Shown piece after piece: positions 48,388 through 59,616 of a stretch of DNA of 64,000 nucleotides. The notes beneath the pieces were generated by a model, which ran no database searches, had not been told where the DNA came from, and saw only the letters and a program-made list of their open reading frames with translations. Each line of letters begins with the position of its first letter. The stretch's first letter is position 1. Source of the DNA: an uncultured Prochlorococcus sp. (GTDB lineage Bacteria > Cyanobacteriota > Cyanobacteriia > PCC-6307 > Cyanobiaceae); NCBI GenBank assembly GCA_902527105.1, contig CABZNT010000002.1:1-64000 (forward strand), read 5' to 3'. Made by a program: the position numbers and the translations under genes.

Positions 48388-49808
48388 AGTGATTTAAATA
48401 ATCTTTGTTGTATGTTGTGATTGACAATAGGGCTGGAATAATTATTTTTTTCTAAATTAGATATCTCCCCATTTAATAATTCTGAATTTGATACTTTAGA
48501 TAATTCAGGAATCCAATATTTTATATATTCGCAAATAGGATCAAATTTTTTTGCTTGGGTATATGGATTAAAAATTCTAAGTGGTTTTGGATCCATACCA
48601 CTACTGGCGCTCCACTGCCATCCCCCATTATTGGCAGCTAAGTCTCCATCAACCAACGTCTCCATAAATTTTTTCTCACCCATTTGCCAATTGCATATAA
48701 GATCTTTTACCAGAAATGAAGCCACTATCATCCTACATCTGTTATGCATCCAGCCAGTACTATTTAGTTGACGCATTGAAGCATCAACTATAGGTACTCC
48801 AGTCTCTCCGTTGCTCCAATGTTGAAACCATTCATTATTGTTTTGCCATTGAAAGTGATCCCATTTTTTTCTATATGGACCTTTCTCTAACTCTGGGAAA
48901 TGGAATAAGCAATGTTGATAAAATTCTCGCCAAACAAGTTCTTTTTGCCAAGTTTCAATTGAAAGGTAATTTTCTTGATTTGCAAAATCTGAATTTAAAT
49001 TTAATGTGGCGTTCCAAACTTTTCTAATGCTGATGGTGCCGAATCTGAGAGATGCACTTAAAAATGATGTCCCATTATGGGAAGGAAAATCTCTTGCAGA
49101 ACTATAAGAATATATTTTTTTTTCGTTAATGAAGTTTTCTAATAATGTTTCGGCAGCATTCTCTCCAGGTCTACATGGACAAATATTCGAGCCAGGAAAT
49201 TTGATATTTTTGATAAATTTCTCTAGAACCGAATCAGATGAATTTATTGCCTTATTTTCTTTGAGTTTATTATCTATATCTTTAAACTGGAAAACAACTT
49301 TGTCCTGATCATATGAACCTAATAAATTCATTTTTGATTTAAGGTTTTTATAAAAAGGTCCATAAACTGAATAAGGATTGTTATTCCCTGAAAATATTTT
49401 TAAAGGTTCTACCAATAAGTGATCCCAAGTTTCAACAACTTGAATATTTTGTTCTTTTAAATTTTTTTTTATTTGTAAATCGCGATTAATCTCATAAGGT
49501 TCAATTGATCTATTCCAAAAAACAAATTTAGCATCTATTTTCTTTGCTAATTTAGGAATTGTTAATAACGGATCTCCTTCTTCCATAACTAATCTACTAC
49601 CCATTTTTTTCCAATTATTTCCTAATTCTTGAAGCGAATTTCCTAGAAACCAAGCTCTTGAATTCGAATTGAAATCGTGTGAGTAATTTTTATCAAATAC
49701 ATAAGTTGCAGTAATAGCATTTGATGATGAAAATGCCCTGATTAATGCTTGATTATCAAATATTCTTAAATCTTTTCTATGCCAAAAAAGTATTCTTGGA
49801 TTATTCAT
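48372..49808 (-). CDS. phrB: DNA photolyase (class I, cryptochrome/photolyase family)
   Basis: Light-driven repair of UV-induced pyrimidine dimers. The 478-residue protein has the N-terminal antenna domain (LFWHRKDLRIFDNQAL) and the FAD domain with WQKELVWREFYQHCLF, GVPIVDASMRQLNSTGWMHNR, and the WQWSASSGMDPKPLRIFNP segment. The tryptophans of the electron-transfer chain fall in these blocks. Sequence does not settle CPD versus other lesions, but CPD photolyase is most likely. Its 5' end overlaps the NUDIX stop by four bases. Confidence 0.93.
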   Translation of the reverse strand: MNNPRILFWHRKDLRIFDNQALIRAFSSSNAITATYVFDKNYSHDFNSNSRAWFLGNSLQELGNNWKKMGSRLVMEEGDPLLTIPKLAKKIDAKFVFWNRSIEPYEINRDLQIKKNLKEQNIQVVETWDHLLVEPLKIFSGNNNPYSVYGPFYKNLKSKMNLLGSYDQDKVVFQFKDIDNKLKENKAINSSDSVLEKFIKNIKFPGSNICPCRPGENAAETLLENFINEKKIYSYSSARDFPSHNGTSFLSASLRFGTISIRKVWNATLNLNSDFANQENYLSIETWQKELVWREFYQHCLFHFPELEKGPYRKKWDHFQWQNNNEWFQHWSNGETGVPIVDASMRQLNSTGWMHNRCRMIVASFLVKDLICNWQMGEKKFMETLVDGDLAANNGGWQWSASSGMDPKPLRIFNPYTQAKKFDPICEYIKYWIPELSKVSNSELLNGEISNLEKNNYSSPIVNHNIQQRLFKSLYAEI

Positions 49809-50368
49809 AATTTATCTAAAAATTGTTTTGCTCTAAACCAGGCAGTAACAGTTTTAGCATCAAGTATTTCATCTCCACTGGATATAAGGTTATCTAGTTC
49901 TTCGGGATCCATCATTAATACTTCTATATCTTCATCTAAATCTCCTTTAACCTCGTAATTTAATTTGCTTAACTCTCGAGCAAGAAATAAATGAATCACT
50001 TCATCTGAATATCCAGGAGCATTAACTAGAGATCCTAGTCTATCCCATTTTTTTGCACTAAATCCAGTCTCTTCTTGAATTTCTCTTTTTATTGAATTAA
50101 TAGGTGTTTCGCCTATTTCTAACGTACCAGCTGGGAATTCTAATAAATACCTTGATACTGCAAATCTATATTGACGTAGAAGTATAACTTTATTATCAGC
50201 CGTAATTGGCACTGCTAATGCAGCATTAGGGAATATTATTTGACCATATTCGCCTTCGTGCCCATTTGGAAGTTGAATTTTATTTATTTCAAATCTAAAT
50301 TTCTTTGTTTTCAACTCAGAAATTCTTTCTTTAATAATTGATTTTTTGGAATAAAGATTATCACTCAT
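49805..50368 (-). CDS. NUDIX hydrolase (ADP-ribose pyrophosphatase type)
   Basis: About 187 residues from the ATG at 50368 (an ATG at 50443 overlaps folK). The Nudix box GTLEIGETPINSIKREIQEETGF is complete, and RQYRFAVSRYLLEFPAGTLE just before it is typical of ADP-ribose pyrophosphatases. Hydrolyses nucleotide diphosphate linked compounds. Sits between folK and the photolyase, overlapping the latter by 4 bp. Confidence 0.92.
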   Translation of the reverse strand: MSDNLYSKKSIIKERISELKTKKFRFEINKIQLPNGHEGEYGQIIFPNAALAVPITADNKVILLRQYRFAVSRYLLEFPAGTLEIGETPINSIKREIQEETGFSAKKWDRLGSLVNAPGYSDEVIHLFLARELSKLNYEVKGDLDEDIEVLMMDPEELDNLISSGDEILDAKTVTAWFRAKQFLDKL

Positions 50369-50414
50369 TACTGTAAATAAAAAAATCCTAACAGTTATTT
50401 TTTGGTTTTGTAAA

Positions 50415-50981
50415 TCATCTAATAGACCATTGTGGGTCGTCAAACTTTTTGATTTTTTGGCTTCTGCTTAAGATTTCAGATAGTGGTGTAATAACGAAAT
50501 TACGATTCATGAATCTAGGGTGAGGTAATGTTAATTCCTCGTCAACTGTATGAAAATCTTCCCACCAAAGAATATCTAAATCGAGACATCTTGATAGCCA
50601 TTTCTTACCCTTTGGCGTCTCTTCTCTTCCGAAAAATCTCTCTAACTTTTTTAGCTTTTTTAGAAGTAATTTCGCATTTTCATTTGATGTTTTAGGAAAA
50701 GAATTACTTTTTATAAGTAATAGAGTATTTAAATAATTTGGCTGCTCATTTTGAACACCATGGGGTAATGTCTCATAAATTGAAGACCAATAAAAGTTTG
50801 CATGAAATTTGCTTTTCTCTTCTTTTTTTTTGTTGAAGCTATCTCCCCACTCATTTATTATTTCCTCTAATTTTGGTTTGCAAATTAATAGTGACTCAAT
50901 AGGGCTTCCGAATTTACTATCAATATTTGCCCCGAGGGATATACATAGTCCATTTTTGATATTAAGATTTGATAATTCCAC
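50415..50981 (-). CDS. folK: 2-amino-4-hydroxy-6-hydroxymethyldihydropteridine diphosphokinase
   Basis: Pyrophosphorylates the pterin precursor in folate synthesis. The 188-residue protein has [15 protein letters not shown] near residues 13-27, [11 protein letters not shown] near 130-140 and [20 protein letters not shown] near 150-169. Longer than the E. coli enzyme by about 30 residues because of an inserted stretch rich in lysine near 45-60. Divergent from chlD. Confidence 0.94.
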   Translation of the reverse strand: MELSNLNIKNGLCISLGANIDSKFGSPIESLLICKPKLEEIINEWGDSFNKKKEEKSKFHANFYWSSIYETLPHGVQNEQPNYLNTLLLIKSNSFPKTSNENAKLLLKKLKKLERFFGREETPKGKKWLSRCLDLDILWWEDFHTVDEELTLPHPRFMNRNFVITPLSEILSRSQKIKKFDDPQWSIR

Positions 50982-51029
50982 TACAAAAAACTAAGTTATT
51001 GGATAAATTCTATATCAGGCATTTTTAAA

Positions 51030-53204
51030 GTGATTTTGAACCCCGATTTAAAAGAAAAAGGAGAAATAAAAGATTTAATGAACCCAAAGGATTCTTTTAG
51101 AGCTTTCCCTTTGGCGGCAATTACGGGTCATAGCTTATTGAAATTATCTTTGCTTTTGGCAGCAGTTGATCCGAGTCTAGGAGGAGTGATTATCGCTGGC
51201 GGAAGAGGTACTGGTAAGTCAGTATTAGCGAGGGGTTTACATACTTTACTACCTCCTGTAGAGGTATTAGATAATGAGTCAATACTGGAAACACTATCTA
51301 GGAGAAATATTAATACTTCATTAAGACCTATTGGTAGGAACCTAGATCCAGATAAACCAGAGGAATGGGATATTAGTACTAATAAATTGTTAGAGGAGGC
51401 AATAGGAAGTGATTATTTGAATCAAATTCATGAAATTCCAAAAAAAGTAAAAGAGGCACCATTTATTCAAGTTCCTATTGGTATAACTGAAGATAGACTT
51501 GTTGGATCGATTGATGTCGCGGCCTCATTAAGTACGGGAGAACAAGTGTTTCAGCCTGGAATTTTGGCAGAGGCTCATAGAGGTGTTCTTTATGTAGACG
51601 ATATAAATTTATTAGATGATGGAATTGTAAATTTAATTCTTGAAGCTATAGGAAGAGAGCAAAATAATATTGAAAGAGATGGTTTAAGCCTTTCTCATCC
51701 TTGTAAGTCACTTTTAATAGCAACTTATAATCCTGAGGAAGGTGCTTTAAGAGATCATGTTTTAGATCGTTTTGCTATTGTGCTTTCTGCAGATCAATCT
51801 ATTGATAATGCTCAAAGAGTTGAGATTACAAAATCTGTTTTATCACACGCAGAAAATAATATTAAATTTTCAGAAAAATGGTCGGAAGAATCTGATAATT
51901 TATCTACTCAATTAATTTTGGCAAGGCAATGGTTAAAGGATGTCAAGATAACAAAAGAGCAAATAACCTATTTAGTTAATGAAGCTCTTAGAGGAGGCGT
52001 AGAAGGGCATAGGTCAGAATTATTTGCAGTGAAAGTAGCAAAGGCTAATGCAGCTCTTCGAGGCGATGAAAATGTAAATTCTGAAGACCTAAAAGTCGCA
52101 GTAAGGTTAGTTATTCTTCCACGAGCAATGCAAATACCTCCAGAAGATGATGATATTCAACCACCCCCTCCAGAAGATCAGAGTCCCCCACCCCCACCTC
52201 AATCAAACAATGAAGAGTCTGAACCTGAGACTAGTGAAAATGATAATGAGCAAGACCAAGAACAAGAAGATAATTCTGATGGAGAAGAGGAATCTACTCC
52301 CGAAATACCTGAAGAATTCATATTAGACCCTGAGGCATGTAATGTTGATCCTGATTTATTGCTTTTTTCATCAGCTAAAGCTAAAGCAGGGAATAGCGGG
52401 AGCAGATCAGTTATTTTTAGTGATAGTAGAGGAAGATATGTAAAACCTATTATTCCAAGAGGTAAAGTAAAAAGAATTGCTGTAGATGCTACTCTTCGAG
52501 CTGCTGCACCTTATCAAAAATCTAGAAGATTAAGGAACCCTAATAAATCAATAGTTATTGAAGAAAATGATTTTAGGGCAAAGCTTCTACAAAAAAAGGC
52601 GGGGGCTTTAGTAATTTTCCTGGTCGATGCTAGTGGCTCTATGGCTTTAAATAGAATGCAAAGTGCCAAAGGCGCTGTAATAAGACTTTTAACAGAAGCA
52701 TATGAGAATAGAGATGAAGTAGCTCTTATTCCTTTTAGAGGTAATCAGGCCGAAGTGCTTTTGCCTCCAACAAGATCAATAACTGCTGCAAAAAGAAGGT
52801 TGGAAACAATGCCTTGTGGTGGAGGATCCCCTTTGGCACATGGACTAACACAGTCAGCAAAAGTAGCAAAAAATGCTCTTTCAACAGGAGATATTGGTCA
52901 AGTTATTGTTGTGGGGATAACTGATGGCCGAGGAAATGTACCATTAGGATTATCTCTAGGACAAAATGAGGTTGAGGGAAAAGATAACGAAAATGTCAAT
53001 TTAAAACAGGAGGTTCTTGATATAGCGGCAAAATATCCCATGCTTGGGATAAAACTCTTAGTAATTGATACAGAGAGAAAATTCATAGCGAGTGGATTTG
53101 GTAAAGAATTAGCAGAGGCTGCTCAAGGGAAATACGTCCAATTGCCAAAAGCTACAGATAAAGCAATCGCAGCTATGGCTTTAAATGCTATCAATGAATT
53201 CTAA
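51030..53204 (+). CDS. chlD: Magnesium chelatase subunit D
   Basis: AAA+ subunit that with ChlI and ChlH inserts Mg into protoporphyrin IX, the first committed step of chlorophyll synthesis. The 724-residue protein, starting at GTG 51030, has an N-terminal AAA domain with Walker [15 protein letters not shown] (residues about 57-70), a proline-rich and then acidic linker at about 370-430, and a C-terminal VWA domain with an intact MIDAS motif [11 protein letters not shown] (about 532-542). The acidic linker is the usual ChlD hinge. Confidence 0.98.
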   Translation: MILNPDLKEKGEIKDLMNPKDSFRAFPLAAITGHSLLKLSLLLAAVDPSLGGVIIAGGRGTGKSVLARGLHTLLPPVEVLDNESILETLSRRNINTSLRPIGRNLDPDKPEEWDISTNKLLEEAIGSDYLNQIHEIPKKVKEAPFIQVPIGITEDRLVGSIDVAASLSTGEQVFQPGILAEAHRGVLYVDDINLLDDGIVNLILEAIGREQNNIERDGLSLSHPCKSLLIATYNPEEGALRDHVLDRFAIVLSADQSIDNAQRVEITKSVLSHAENNIKFSEKWSEESDNLSTQLILARQWLKDVKITKEQITYLVNEALRGGVEGHRSELFAVKVAKANAALRGDENVNSEDLKVAVRLVILPRAMQIPPEDDDIQPPPPEDQSPPPPPQSNNEESEPETSENDNEQDQEQEDNSDGEEESTPEIPEEFILDPEACNVDPDLLLFSSAKAKAGNSGSRSVIFSDSRGRYVKPIIPRGKVKRIAVDATLRAAAPYQKSRRLRNPNKSIVIEENDFRAKLLQKKAGALVIFLVDASGSMALNRMQSAKGAVIRLLTEAYENRDEVALIPFRGNQAEVLLPPTRSITAAKRRLETMPCGGGSPLAHGLTQSAKVAKNALSTGDIGQVIVVGITDGRGNVPLGLSLGQNEVEGKDNENVNLKQEVLDIAAKYPMLGIKLLVIDTERKFIASGFGKELAEAAQGKYVQLPKATDKAIAAMALNAINEF

Positions 53205-53211
53205 ATATTTC

Positions 53212-54057
53212 TTATGGATAAATTTCGTTAAGGAATTTTGAAAGTCCAATTGTTAAATCCCTTATAGATTTAGTTAATTCTTTATCTTGTGTTAATTTTT
53301 CAAAATCATCGCTCATATCATCTATTTTGGTTGAGATAGATCTAGCAGCATTAATTGTCAATTTAATGTCATTAAGGGTTTCTTCGTCATCAATAGTAGA
53401 CAAAATGTTATTTAAATGATTAGCAGCAATTGTAATTTCTTTTATTAAAGGTTCAACTCTTTGTAGTTCTTGTTTCGATAAATAAATTAATTCATCAAGA
53501 TTTTCTTGTGTGCTGTCAAATTGTTCGATTGAGTTAACGATGTTTTCAATTAAGTTTTCTTGATTAGTGTCTTTTAAAAGTTGACTTATTTTATTAGTTA
53601 TATTCGATAGACTTGATAATTGTTTCCCTGTGATAGTATCTCCTTGACAAATAATTAATTTGGAATCGCATTTTTCCGATATTGGTTTTGCAATGGTTTT
53701 AGGAATTGTCTTGTCACTAGTTTCTAAAGCAACTTGTACATCTCCCCCAAGGAAAGAATTTGTAACTACCCTTGCAAATGCTGGCCTTGGAAGAATAATT
53801 TCAGGATTATTTAAAACTATTTTTGCTTTAATCGATTCATTCGTGAACAAGATATCTTCTATCGATCCCACTAATATTCCTCTGTAAGTAACTGGAGATT
53901 TTTTTGATAAACCGCTTGCGTTATTGAATTCAGCGAAGAGATACCAATTTTTGGAAGATAATCTCACTCCTCTAAGCCAAAAAGAAAAAAATGTGAATAT
54001 TAAAATTCCTCCTAACAAGGAAAAACCAACAATTGAATCTCGTAAGCTTCTACGCAT
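53212..54057 (-). CDS. MlaD-family (MCE domain) substrate-binding protein
   Basis: A 281-residue protein with a single N-terminal membrane anchor (about 10-30), one MCE/MlaD domain (about 36-115: NWYLFAEFNNASGLSKKSPV then TYRGILVGSIEDI) and a helical C-terminal tail with coiled-coil character. Part of a lipid transporter; it corresponds to the plastid TGD2/Ycf22 component. Starts 5 bp after the ATPase gene, so the two are cotranscribed. The MlaE-type permease is not adjacent. Confidence 0.9.
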   Translation of the reverse strand: MRRSLRDSIVGFSLLGGILIFTFFSFWLRGVRLSSKNWYLFAEFNNASGLSKKSPVTYRGILVGSIEDILFTNESIKAKIVLNNPEIILPRPAFARVVTNSFLGGDVQVALETSDKTIPKTIAKPISEKCDSKLIICQGDTITGKQLSSLSNITNKISQLLKDTNQENLIENIVNSIEQFDSTQENLDELIYLSKQELQRVEPLIKEITIAANHLNNILSTIDDEETLNDIKLTINAARSISTKIDDMSDDFEKLTQDKELTKSIRDLTIGLSKFLNEIYP

Positions 54058-54062
54058 AATTT

Positions 54063-54866
54063 CTAAATGTCTTTGGGTTGCATTGGACCATCAAGGTTTC
54101 CATTCCTAAATTGAAATACATAGGGATCCTCACTCTTTTTAAATTCATCAATCGTGCCAGCCCATCTGAATTTGCCTCCATAAAGCATTAAAACTTTATC
54201 TGAAGTTCTTTCTATAGTACTAAGAACATGGCTAACCACAATAGATGATCCGCTAGCTTTATGATTTGTTTTATTAATTAAATCTTCGATTCTTGATGAG
54301 GCAATGGGATCAAGGCCGGCAGTTGGTTCATCAAAAAGTAAAAGAGGTTTAGACTTTACATTAAGAGTTTGATCAGTAATTAACGCCCTCGCAAAACTTA
54401 CTCTTTTTTGCATGCCTCCACTTAACTCATTTGGAAGTTTATCCTCAACATTAAATAATCCTACCTCAGCTAAACATTCACGTACTATTTCATGAATTGA
54501 CTTTTTTGATAAGTTTTTATTCCTCTTGAGGAGAAAACCTACATTTTCTTGAATAGTTAGAGATCCTAATAAAGCCGGGTTCTGAAAAACTAGTCTTACA
54601 TCAGGAGGATTATTTTGATCTAATCTCAAATATGTTTGCTTCTCACCAAATATTCTCAATTCTCCTTTGGTAGGTAAAATTAGTCCTGCTAATATTTTCA
54701 ATATGGTTGATTTGCCTGAACCTGAGGGGCCAACAATAGCTAATTTCTCTCCATCATTAAGTTCAAAATTTATTTGATTAAGCACATTAACTGACCCCCA
54801 GCTTATTGAGAGGTTTTTTGTTTCAACTGCATGCTTTGATTTTTTCAAAACTTGTATAAATAACAT
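54063..54866 (-). CDS. ABC transporter ATP-binding protein (MlaF-like)
   Basis: A 267-residue nucleotide-binding subunit: Walker A GPSGSGKSTIL, ABC signature LSGGMQKRVSFARAL, Walker B LLLFDEPTAGLDPIA, and switch histidine in IVVSHVLST. Partners with the downstream MCE protein; this corresponds to the MlaF/TGD3 component of retrograde lipid transport. A short stretch of extra residues precedes the domain. No permease gene is next to it. Confidence 0.93.
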   Translation of the reverse strand: MLFIQVLKKSKHAVETKNLSISWGSVNVLNQINFELNDGEKLAIVGPSGSGKSTILKILAGLILPTKGELRIFGEKQTYLRLDQNNPPDVRLVFQNPALLGSLTIQENVGFLLKRNKNLSKKSIHEIVRECLAEVGLFNVEDKLPNELSGGMQKRVSFARALITDQTLNVKSKPLLLFDEPTAGLDPIASSRIEDLINKTNHKASGSSIVVSHVLSTIERTSDKVLMLYGGKFRWAGTIDEFKKSEDPYVFQFRNGNLDGPMQPKDI

Positions 54867-54978
54867 ATATATATCTCATTTTGCCTATTTTTAGAAATAA
54901 AAAAAGGATGTTTGAATTTGATTTATAATGAATTTATATTGTGTTTAAATTTGAGAAAAATAATTTAAGAGGTTTTTA

Positions 54979-56364
54979 ATGAATAAGCGTAAAAAAAGTG
55001 TAAGAAGGTACTATAAAAAATTTAAAAAGACTAATTTTGCCTTTTTAAACAAAATCTCAAGAATTTTGAGTTGGCTTTTGCCAGGATTGGTAATAAAAAG
55101 ATGGATGCTTACATCTGCGATAGGATTTTTGACTACATTATTAGGCTTTGTAATTTGGACAAATTTAAGACCGCTCTATTGGCTTATTGAAATCTTTTTT
55201 GGGCTAATGTCAGGTTTAACACGTATTTTGCCTGTTTCATTAATGGGACCATTGATTTTTGTTATTGGACTATTATTAATCGGGATTGGACAAAATAGAA
55301 GTATTAATTCTATTCAAAAAGCGCTTGTTCCAGAAAAAAATACATTTTTAGTTGATGCATTAAGAGTTAAAAGTAAATTAAACAGAGGTCCGAATATTGT
55401 CGCAATCGGCGGAGGTACAGGTTTATCTACTTTATTAAAAGGCTTAAAAAATTACAGTAGTAATATTACAGCAATTGTAACTGTATCCGATGATGGTGGA
55501 AGTAGTGGAATTCTCAGAAAACAATTAGGTGTGCAACCTCCAGGAGATATTAGAAATTGTTTGGCAGCCTTATCAAACGAAGAACCAATTTTAACTAGAT
55601 TATTTCAGTACAGATTTTCGGTGGGAAGTGGTCTGGAAGGTCATAGTTTTGGAAATCTATTCTTGTCAGCTTTAACAACAATTACAGGCAGTTTAGAAAA
55701 AGCAGTTCAGGCATCTAGTAAGGTTTTAGCGGTACAAGGTCAAGTTTTGCCTGCAACAAATATTGATGTTATGTTATGGGCTGAATTAGAAGATGGTGAA
55801 AAAATTTTTGGTGAAAGTAAGATCAGTAAATCTAAAAAATTAATTTCGAGGATTGGTTATCTACCAGAAAATCCTTCAGCTCTCCCGAGTGCTCTTGAAT
55901 CTATAAAAGAAGCTGATTTAATTGTTCTTGGCCCAGGTAGTTTATATACTTCTTTATTACCTAATCTGCTAGTACCAGGTATAGTAGATGCCTTATTGCA
56001 AAGTAATGCTCCTAAAATTTATATAAGTAATTTGATGACTCAACCTGGTGAAACTGATGGACTTGATGTCTATAGACATATCAAAGCAATAGAAAAACAA
56101 TTATCAATTTTTGGAGTTAATTCTCGAATTTTTAACTCAATATTATCTCAGATTCAATTTGAAAAGTCTCCATTAGTTGACTATTACAAAAGTAGAGGAG
56201 CAGAGCCTGTTAAATGTAATAAAGAAAAATTATTATCTGAGGGTTATTATGTTTTGCAAGCACCATTGTATTCGAGAAGAATAACTCCAACTCTTAGACA
56301 TGATCCAAGGAGACTAGCAAGAGCAGTTATATTTATGTACCGCAAATTAAAAAAATTAAATTAA
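54979..56364 (+). CDS. YvcK/CofD-like protein with N-terminal membrane helices
   Basis: A 461-residue protein. The YvcK domain (about residues 135-455) shows [36 protein letters not shown] and DIRNCLAAL, then [22 protein letters not shown]. Two to three hydrophobic segments (about 43-63 and 78-102) form an N-terminal extension of the kind seen in cyanobacterial homologues. YvcK binds UDP-sugars and affects cell envelope/gluconeogenic growth; its exact role here is unknown. It converges on ndhJ with a 4-bp overlap. Confidence 0.9.
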   Translation: MNKRKKSVRRYYKKFKKTNFAFLNKISRILSWLLPGLVIKRWMLTSAIGFLTTLLGFVIWTNLRPLYWLIEIFFGLMSGLTRILPVSLMGPLIFVIGLLLIGIGQNRSINSIQKALVPEKNTFLVDALRVKSKLNRGPNIVAIGGGTGLSTLLKGLKNYSSNITAIVTVSDDGGSSGILRKQLGVQPPGDIRNCLAALSNEEPILTRLFQYRFSVGSGLEGHSFGNLFLSALTTITGSLEKAVQASSKVLAVQGQVLPATNIDVMLWAELEDGEKIFGESKISKSKKLISRIGYLPENPSALPSALESIKEADLIVLGPGSLYTSLLPNLLVPGIVDALLQSNAPKIYISNLMTQPGETDGLDVYRHIKAIEKQLSIFGVNSRIFNSILSQIQFEKSPLVDYYKSRGAEPVKCNKEKLLSEGYYVLQAPLYSRRITPTLRHDPRRLARAVIFMYRKLKKLN

Positions 56365-56891
56365 TAAGCATCTTGAAGTTCATAGAAATCTGGCTGAATA
56401 TAGTCTTTCCTTAATGGCCATCCTCTCCAATCCTCTGGCATTAATAGTCTTTTGGGATTTGGATGATCAATAAAATTTATTCCATACATATCAAAAGTTT
56501 CTCTTTCTTGCCAATCACTTCCTTTAAAAATTTCATACAAACTAGGGATTGATAAATCAGAATCCCTTTTTAGGAACACTTTTAATCTGACTTCTTTAAT
56601 TTTTTCAATTTTTTGTAAATCATCAACAGTTATAAAATGGTAGAAACTCACGAGATTTTTTCCTGGCCCCTCATCATATCCTCCTTGACATTGGAGATAA
56701 TTGAAACCGTAATTTCTTAAGGCAGATACTGCTTCATATAATTTGCTAGGTTCCACAGAAATATTTTCAATTCCTATGTGATCATCAGATAAAGATTGAT
56801 TTGGAATTCCATCTTTAGACAAGGATTGACTTATAATCCCTTCTTTTTCTATAGAATTATCTGAGGATATGGCTGTATCGTCTTTTTCCAT
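56361..56891 (-). CDS. ndhJ: NDH-1 subunit J
   Basis: Subunit of the hydrophilic arm of the thylakoid NDH-1 complex, 176 residues. The 30-kDa subunit signature [36 protein letters not shown] is at the C-terminus (about 130-168). The first 35 residues contain a low-complexity repeat ([21 protein letters not shown]) not seen in NdhJ from other cyanobacteria, which may vary between strains. Overlaps ndhK by one base. Confidence 0.97.
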   Translation of the reverse strand: MEKDDTAISSDNSIEKEGIISQSLSKDGIPNQSLSDDHIGIENISVEPSKLYEAVSALRNYGFNYLQCQGGYDEGPGKNLVSFYHFITVDDLQKIEKIKEVRLKVFLKRDSDLSIPSLYEIFKGSDWQERETFDMYGINFIDHPNPKRLLMPEDWRGWPLRKDYIQPDFYELQDAY

Positions 56892-57625
56892 TAATCTTCT
56901 ACAGAATTAATAATTTCATTTTTTTCGGAATTTGCAGGTAATTCGGTTATTTTTTCTTTTTTGGAAGGGGGTATTACGTTAGCTGAAGTTTTGTTTAGAT
57001 ATTCACCTGTATTTTCTGAGAAGACAAGATTCATTTCATGATCATATGTTATGTATCTATGGGTTTGTTCGGTTTTTGTTCGCTCCAAGATTGATTCGTT
57101 ACCCACTTTTTTTCTTAATTTGATTACGGCATCAAAAATTGCCTCTGGTCTTGGCGGACATCCTGGAAGGTATAAATCAACTGGAATCAATTTATCAACA
57201 CCTCTTACAGCAGTTGTAGAATCTGCGCTGAACATTCCCCCTGTGATTGTGCAAGCGCCCATCGCAATAACATATTTTGGTTCAGGCATTTGTTCATAAA
57301 GTCTCACTAGGGCTGGAGCCATCTTCATAGTTACTGTTCCTGCAACTATTAGCAAATCTGCTTGTCTTGGCGAGCTTCTAGGTACTAATCCAAATCTATC
57401 AAAATCAAATCTAGAGCCGATTAAGGCAGCAAATTCTATAAAACAACAAGCTGTTCCGTATAGGAGAGGCCATAAACTGCTTAGTCTAGCCCAATTATGA
57501 AGATCGTCTAAGCTTGTCAAAATAATATTTTCGCTTAAATCTGTAGTAACTTGGGGTGCACCAAGAGGGTTGCAAGTCCCTTCTCGAATTTCTCTTATTG
57601 CTTTTGGGGATAATTGTGGATTCAA
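56891..57625 (-). CDS. ndhK: NDH-1 subunit K
   Basis: Connector subunit holding the N2 4Fe-4S cluster that passes electrons to plastoquinone. The 244-residue protein has the ligands in [33 protein letters not shown] with [11 protein letters not shown], and [15 protein letters not shown]. The C-terminal 50 residues are polar and variable. Second gene of ndhC-K-J: 4 bp after ndhC, overlapping ndhJ by one base. Confidence 0.98.
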   Translation of the reverse strand: MNPQLSPKAIREIREGTCNPLGAPQVTTDLSENIILTSLDDLHNWARLSSLWPLLYGTACCFIEFAALIGSRFDFDRFGLVPRSSPRQADLLIVAGTVTMKMAPALVRLYEQMPEPKYVIAMGACTITGGMFSADSTTAVRGVDKLIPVDLYLPGCPPRPEAIFDAVIKLRKKVGNESILERTKTEQTHRYITYDHEMNLVFSENTGEYLNKTSANVIPPSKKEKITELPANSEKNEIINSVED

Positions 57626-57629
57626 TTTT

Positions 57630-57992
57630 TTAACTCCATTCTAAAGCACCTTTTCTCCATGCGTATGCCAATGCTATAACAAGTATTGCAATGAAGATTA
57701 AAGCCTCAATAAAAGCTAATAAGCCTAGTCTATTGAAGGCAACAGCCCAAGGATAAAGGAATACTGTCTCAACATCAAATATAACGAAAACCAAGGCAAA
57801 CATGTAATAACGAATATTAAATTGAATCCATGCTCCTCCAATAGGCTCCATTCCGGATTCATATGTAAGTTTTCTTTCCCCTGTTCTGCCTTTTGGGGCA
57901 ACGATGAGATTAGTAACTAGAGCTAATACTGGAACAGCTGCGGCAATTAGAAGGAAACCTAAAAAGTATTCATAGCCAGTTAACAAAAACAT
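57630..57992 (-). CDS. ndhC: NDH-1 subunit 3
   Basis: A 120-residue membrane subunit of NDH-1 with three helices (about 8-28, 63-83 and 90-110). [21 protein letters not shown] is the conserved loop between helices 1 and 2. First gene of the ndhC-ndhK-ndhJ operon, divergent from the rubredoxin gene (77-bp shared upstream region). Confidence 0.98.
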   Translation of the reverse strand: MFLLTGYEYFLGFLLIAAAVPVLALVTNLIVAPKGRTGERKLTYESGMEPIGGAWIQFNIRYYMFALVFVIFDVETVFLYPWAVAFNRLGLLAFIEALIFIAILVIALAYAWRKGALEWS

Positions 57993-58069
57993 CTTAAAAA
58001 ATTAATTTTGAATAAAAGTCGCTTAATTAAGCAAAATCTTTTAAAGTTCTTAAAGAACAATAATAAACC

Positions 58070-58498
58070 GTGAGTGAAAACATTCAACCAGCCTCTGAGG
58101 AAAACAAAATAGTTGAAGATTTTGAGAAAGAAAAACTTTCTGCAAATCCCTCAGGAGTAAATGTTGAACAACCTACCTTTAATCTAGAACAAAATAGATT
58201 CGAATGTAGAAGTTGTGGATATATTTATGATCCGTCTGAAGGAAATAAAAAATTAAATATACCAAAAAATACCCCTTTTTCAGAGTTGGATGGGAATACA
58301 TTCGCTTGCCCTGTTTGTCGAGCTGGTAAAAATTTTTATAAGGATATAGGTCCTAAATCTAAACCTAGTGGTTTTGAAGAAAATTTAGTTTATGGATTTG
58401 GTTTTAATAGTTTACCTCCAGGACAAAAAAATATATTGATATTTGGAGGTCTGGCGTTTGCTGCTGCTATGTTCCTTTCTTTGTACTCTTTGCATTAA
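58070..58498 (+). CDS. rub: Membrane-anchored rubredoxin (RubA-type)
   Basis: Electron carrier needed for photosystem assembly. The 142-residue protein starts at GTG 58070. A 35-residue acidic N-terminal tail precedes the rubredoxin domain (about 42-92) with CRSCGYIYDPSEG and CPVCRAGKNF giving the four-cysteine iron site. A single C-terminal helix (about 118-138) anchors it in the membrane. First gene of the rub-ycf48-psbEFLJ run (9 bp to the next). Confidence 0.96.
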   Translation: MSENIQPASEENKIVEDFEKEKLSANPSGVNVEQPTFNLEQNRFECRSCGYIYDPSEGNKKLNIPKNTPFSELDGNTFACPVCRAGKNFYKDIGPKSKPSGFEENLVYGFGFNSLPPGQKNILIFGGLAFAAAMFLSLYSLH

Positions 58499-58507
58499 TA
58501 TATAAAG

Positions 58508-59524
58508 ATGAAAAAAATTATTACTAGTATTCCCAATCTTCTTTTATCAGTTCTTATTTGTTTTGTATTGAGCAGTTGTTCATCTACAGGAGTAAAGACG
58601 AGTGATAGTAGCCCTTGGAAAACAATTCAGTTTGAGGATCAGGCCAATGCTTTAGATGTTGATTTTATAGATGATAAAAATGGATTTTTAGTAGGTTCTA
58701 ATAGACTCATTATGGAATCTAATGATGGGGGAGAAACTTGGGAAAAAAGAAATTTAGATTTACCAAGTGAAGAGAACTTTCGTCTCCTAGATATTGATTT
58801 TAAAGGTCAAGAGGGATGGTTAATAGGTCAGCCTTCATTAGTTATGCATACACTCGATGGAGGAAAGAATTGGACACGTTTATCTCTAGGTAACAAATTA
58901 CCAGGTCAACCATTTCTAATAACAACTGTTGATGCTGGTGTTGCAGAATTGGCTACCACTGCAGGTGCTATTTATGAAACATCAGATAGTGGTGAATCAT
59001 GGAATGCAAAAGTTGTAGATGCATCTGGTTCTGGAGGTGTAAGAGATTTAAGAAGAACTAATAAAGGAGATTATGTCAGTGTAAGTAGTCTTGGTAATTT
59101 CTTTTCTACGTTGGAAAAGGATAGTGATGCATGGATAGCTCATCAAAGAGCCAGTAGCAAAAGAGTTCAAAGTATTGGTTTTAATCCAGAAGGAAGTTTA
59201 TGGATGCTTTCTAGAGGGGCAGAAATTAGATTTAATGAAGACACTAGTGACCTAGAAAATTGGTCAAAGCCTATTATACCTATTCTTAATGGATACAATT
59301 ATCTTGACATGGGATGGGATCCAAATGGTGATATATGGGCTGGAGGGGGTAATGGAACTTTAATAGTAAGTAAAGATCAAGGTAAAACTTGGAATAAAGA
59401 TCCTATTGCTTCTGAATTGCCAACAAACTACATTAAAATAGTTTTTCTTGATAAAGAGGCTTTAAACAATCAAAAAGGATTTGTACTTGGTGAGCGTGGT
59501 TATATCCTTAAATGGAATAGCTAA
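58508..59524 (+). CDS. ycf48: Photosystem II assembly factor Ycf48/HCF136
   Basis: Lumenal seven-bladed propeller that binds precursor D1 and helps assemble the photosystem II reaction centre. The 338-residue protein starts with a lipoprotein signal ending in the lipobox VLSSC (Cys-24) and then has repeated blades such as [32 protein letters not shown] and [10 protein letters not shown]. Position between rubredoxin and psbE is conserved in cyanobacteria. Confidence 0.97.
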   Translation: MKKIITSIPNLLLSVLICFVLSSCSSTGVKTSDSSPWKTIQFEDQANALDVDFIDDKNGFLVGSNRLIMESNDGGETWEKRNLDLPSEENFRLLDIDFKGQEGWLIGQPSLVMHTLDGGKNWTRLSLGNKLPGQPFLITTVDAGVAELATTAGAIYETSDSGESWNAKVVDASGSGGVRDLRRTNKGDYVSVSSLGNFFSTLEKDSDAWIAHQRASSKRVQSIGFNPEGSLWMLSRGAEIRFNEDTSDLENWSKPIIPILNGYNYLDMGWDPNGDIWAGGGNGTLIVSKDQGKTWNKDPIASELPTNYIKIVFLDKEALNNQKGFVLGERGYILKWNS

Positions 59525-59616
59525 TTTGAATAACTTGAGTTAATAGTAAAAAAAAAATTAATTTTTGAAAGATTTAGCAACTGTCTGTAACCAACCTGTT
59601 AATTTCTTCGCGAACT

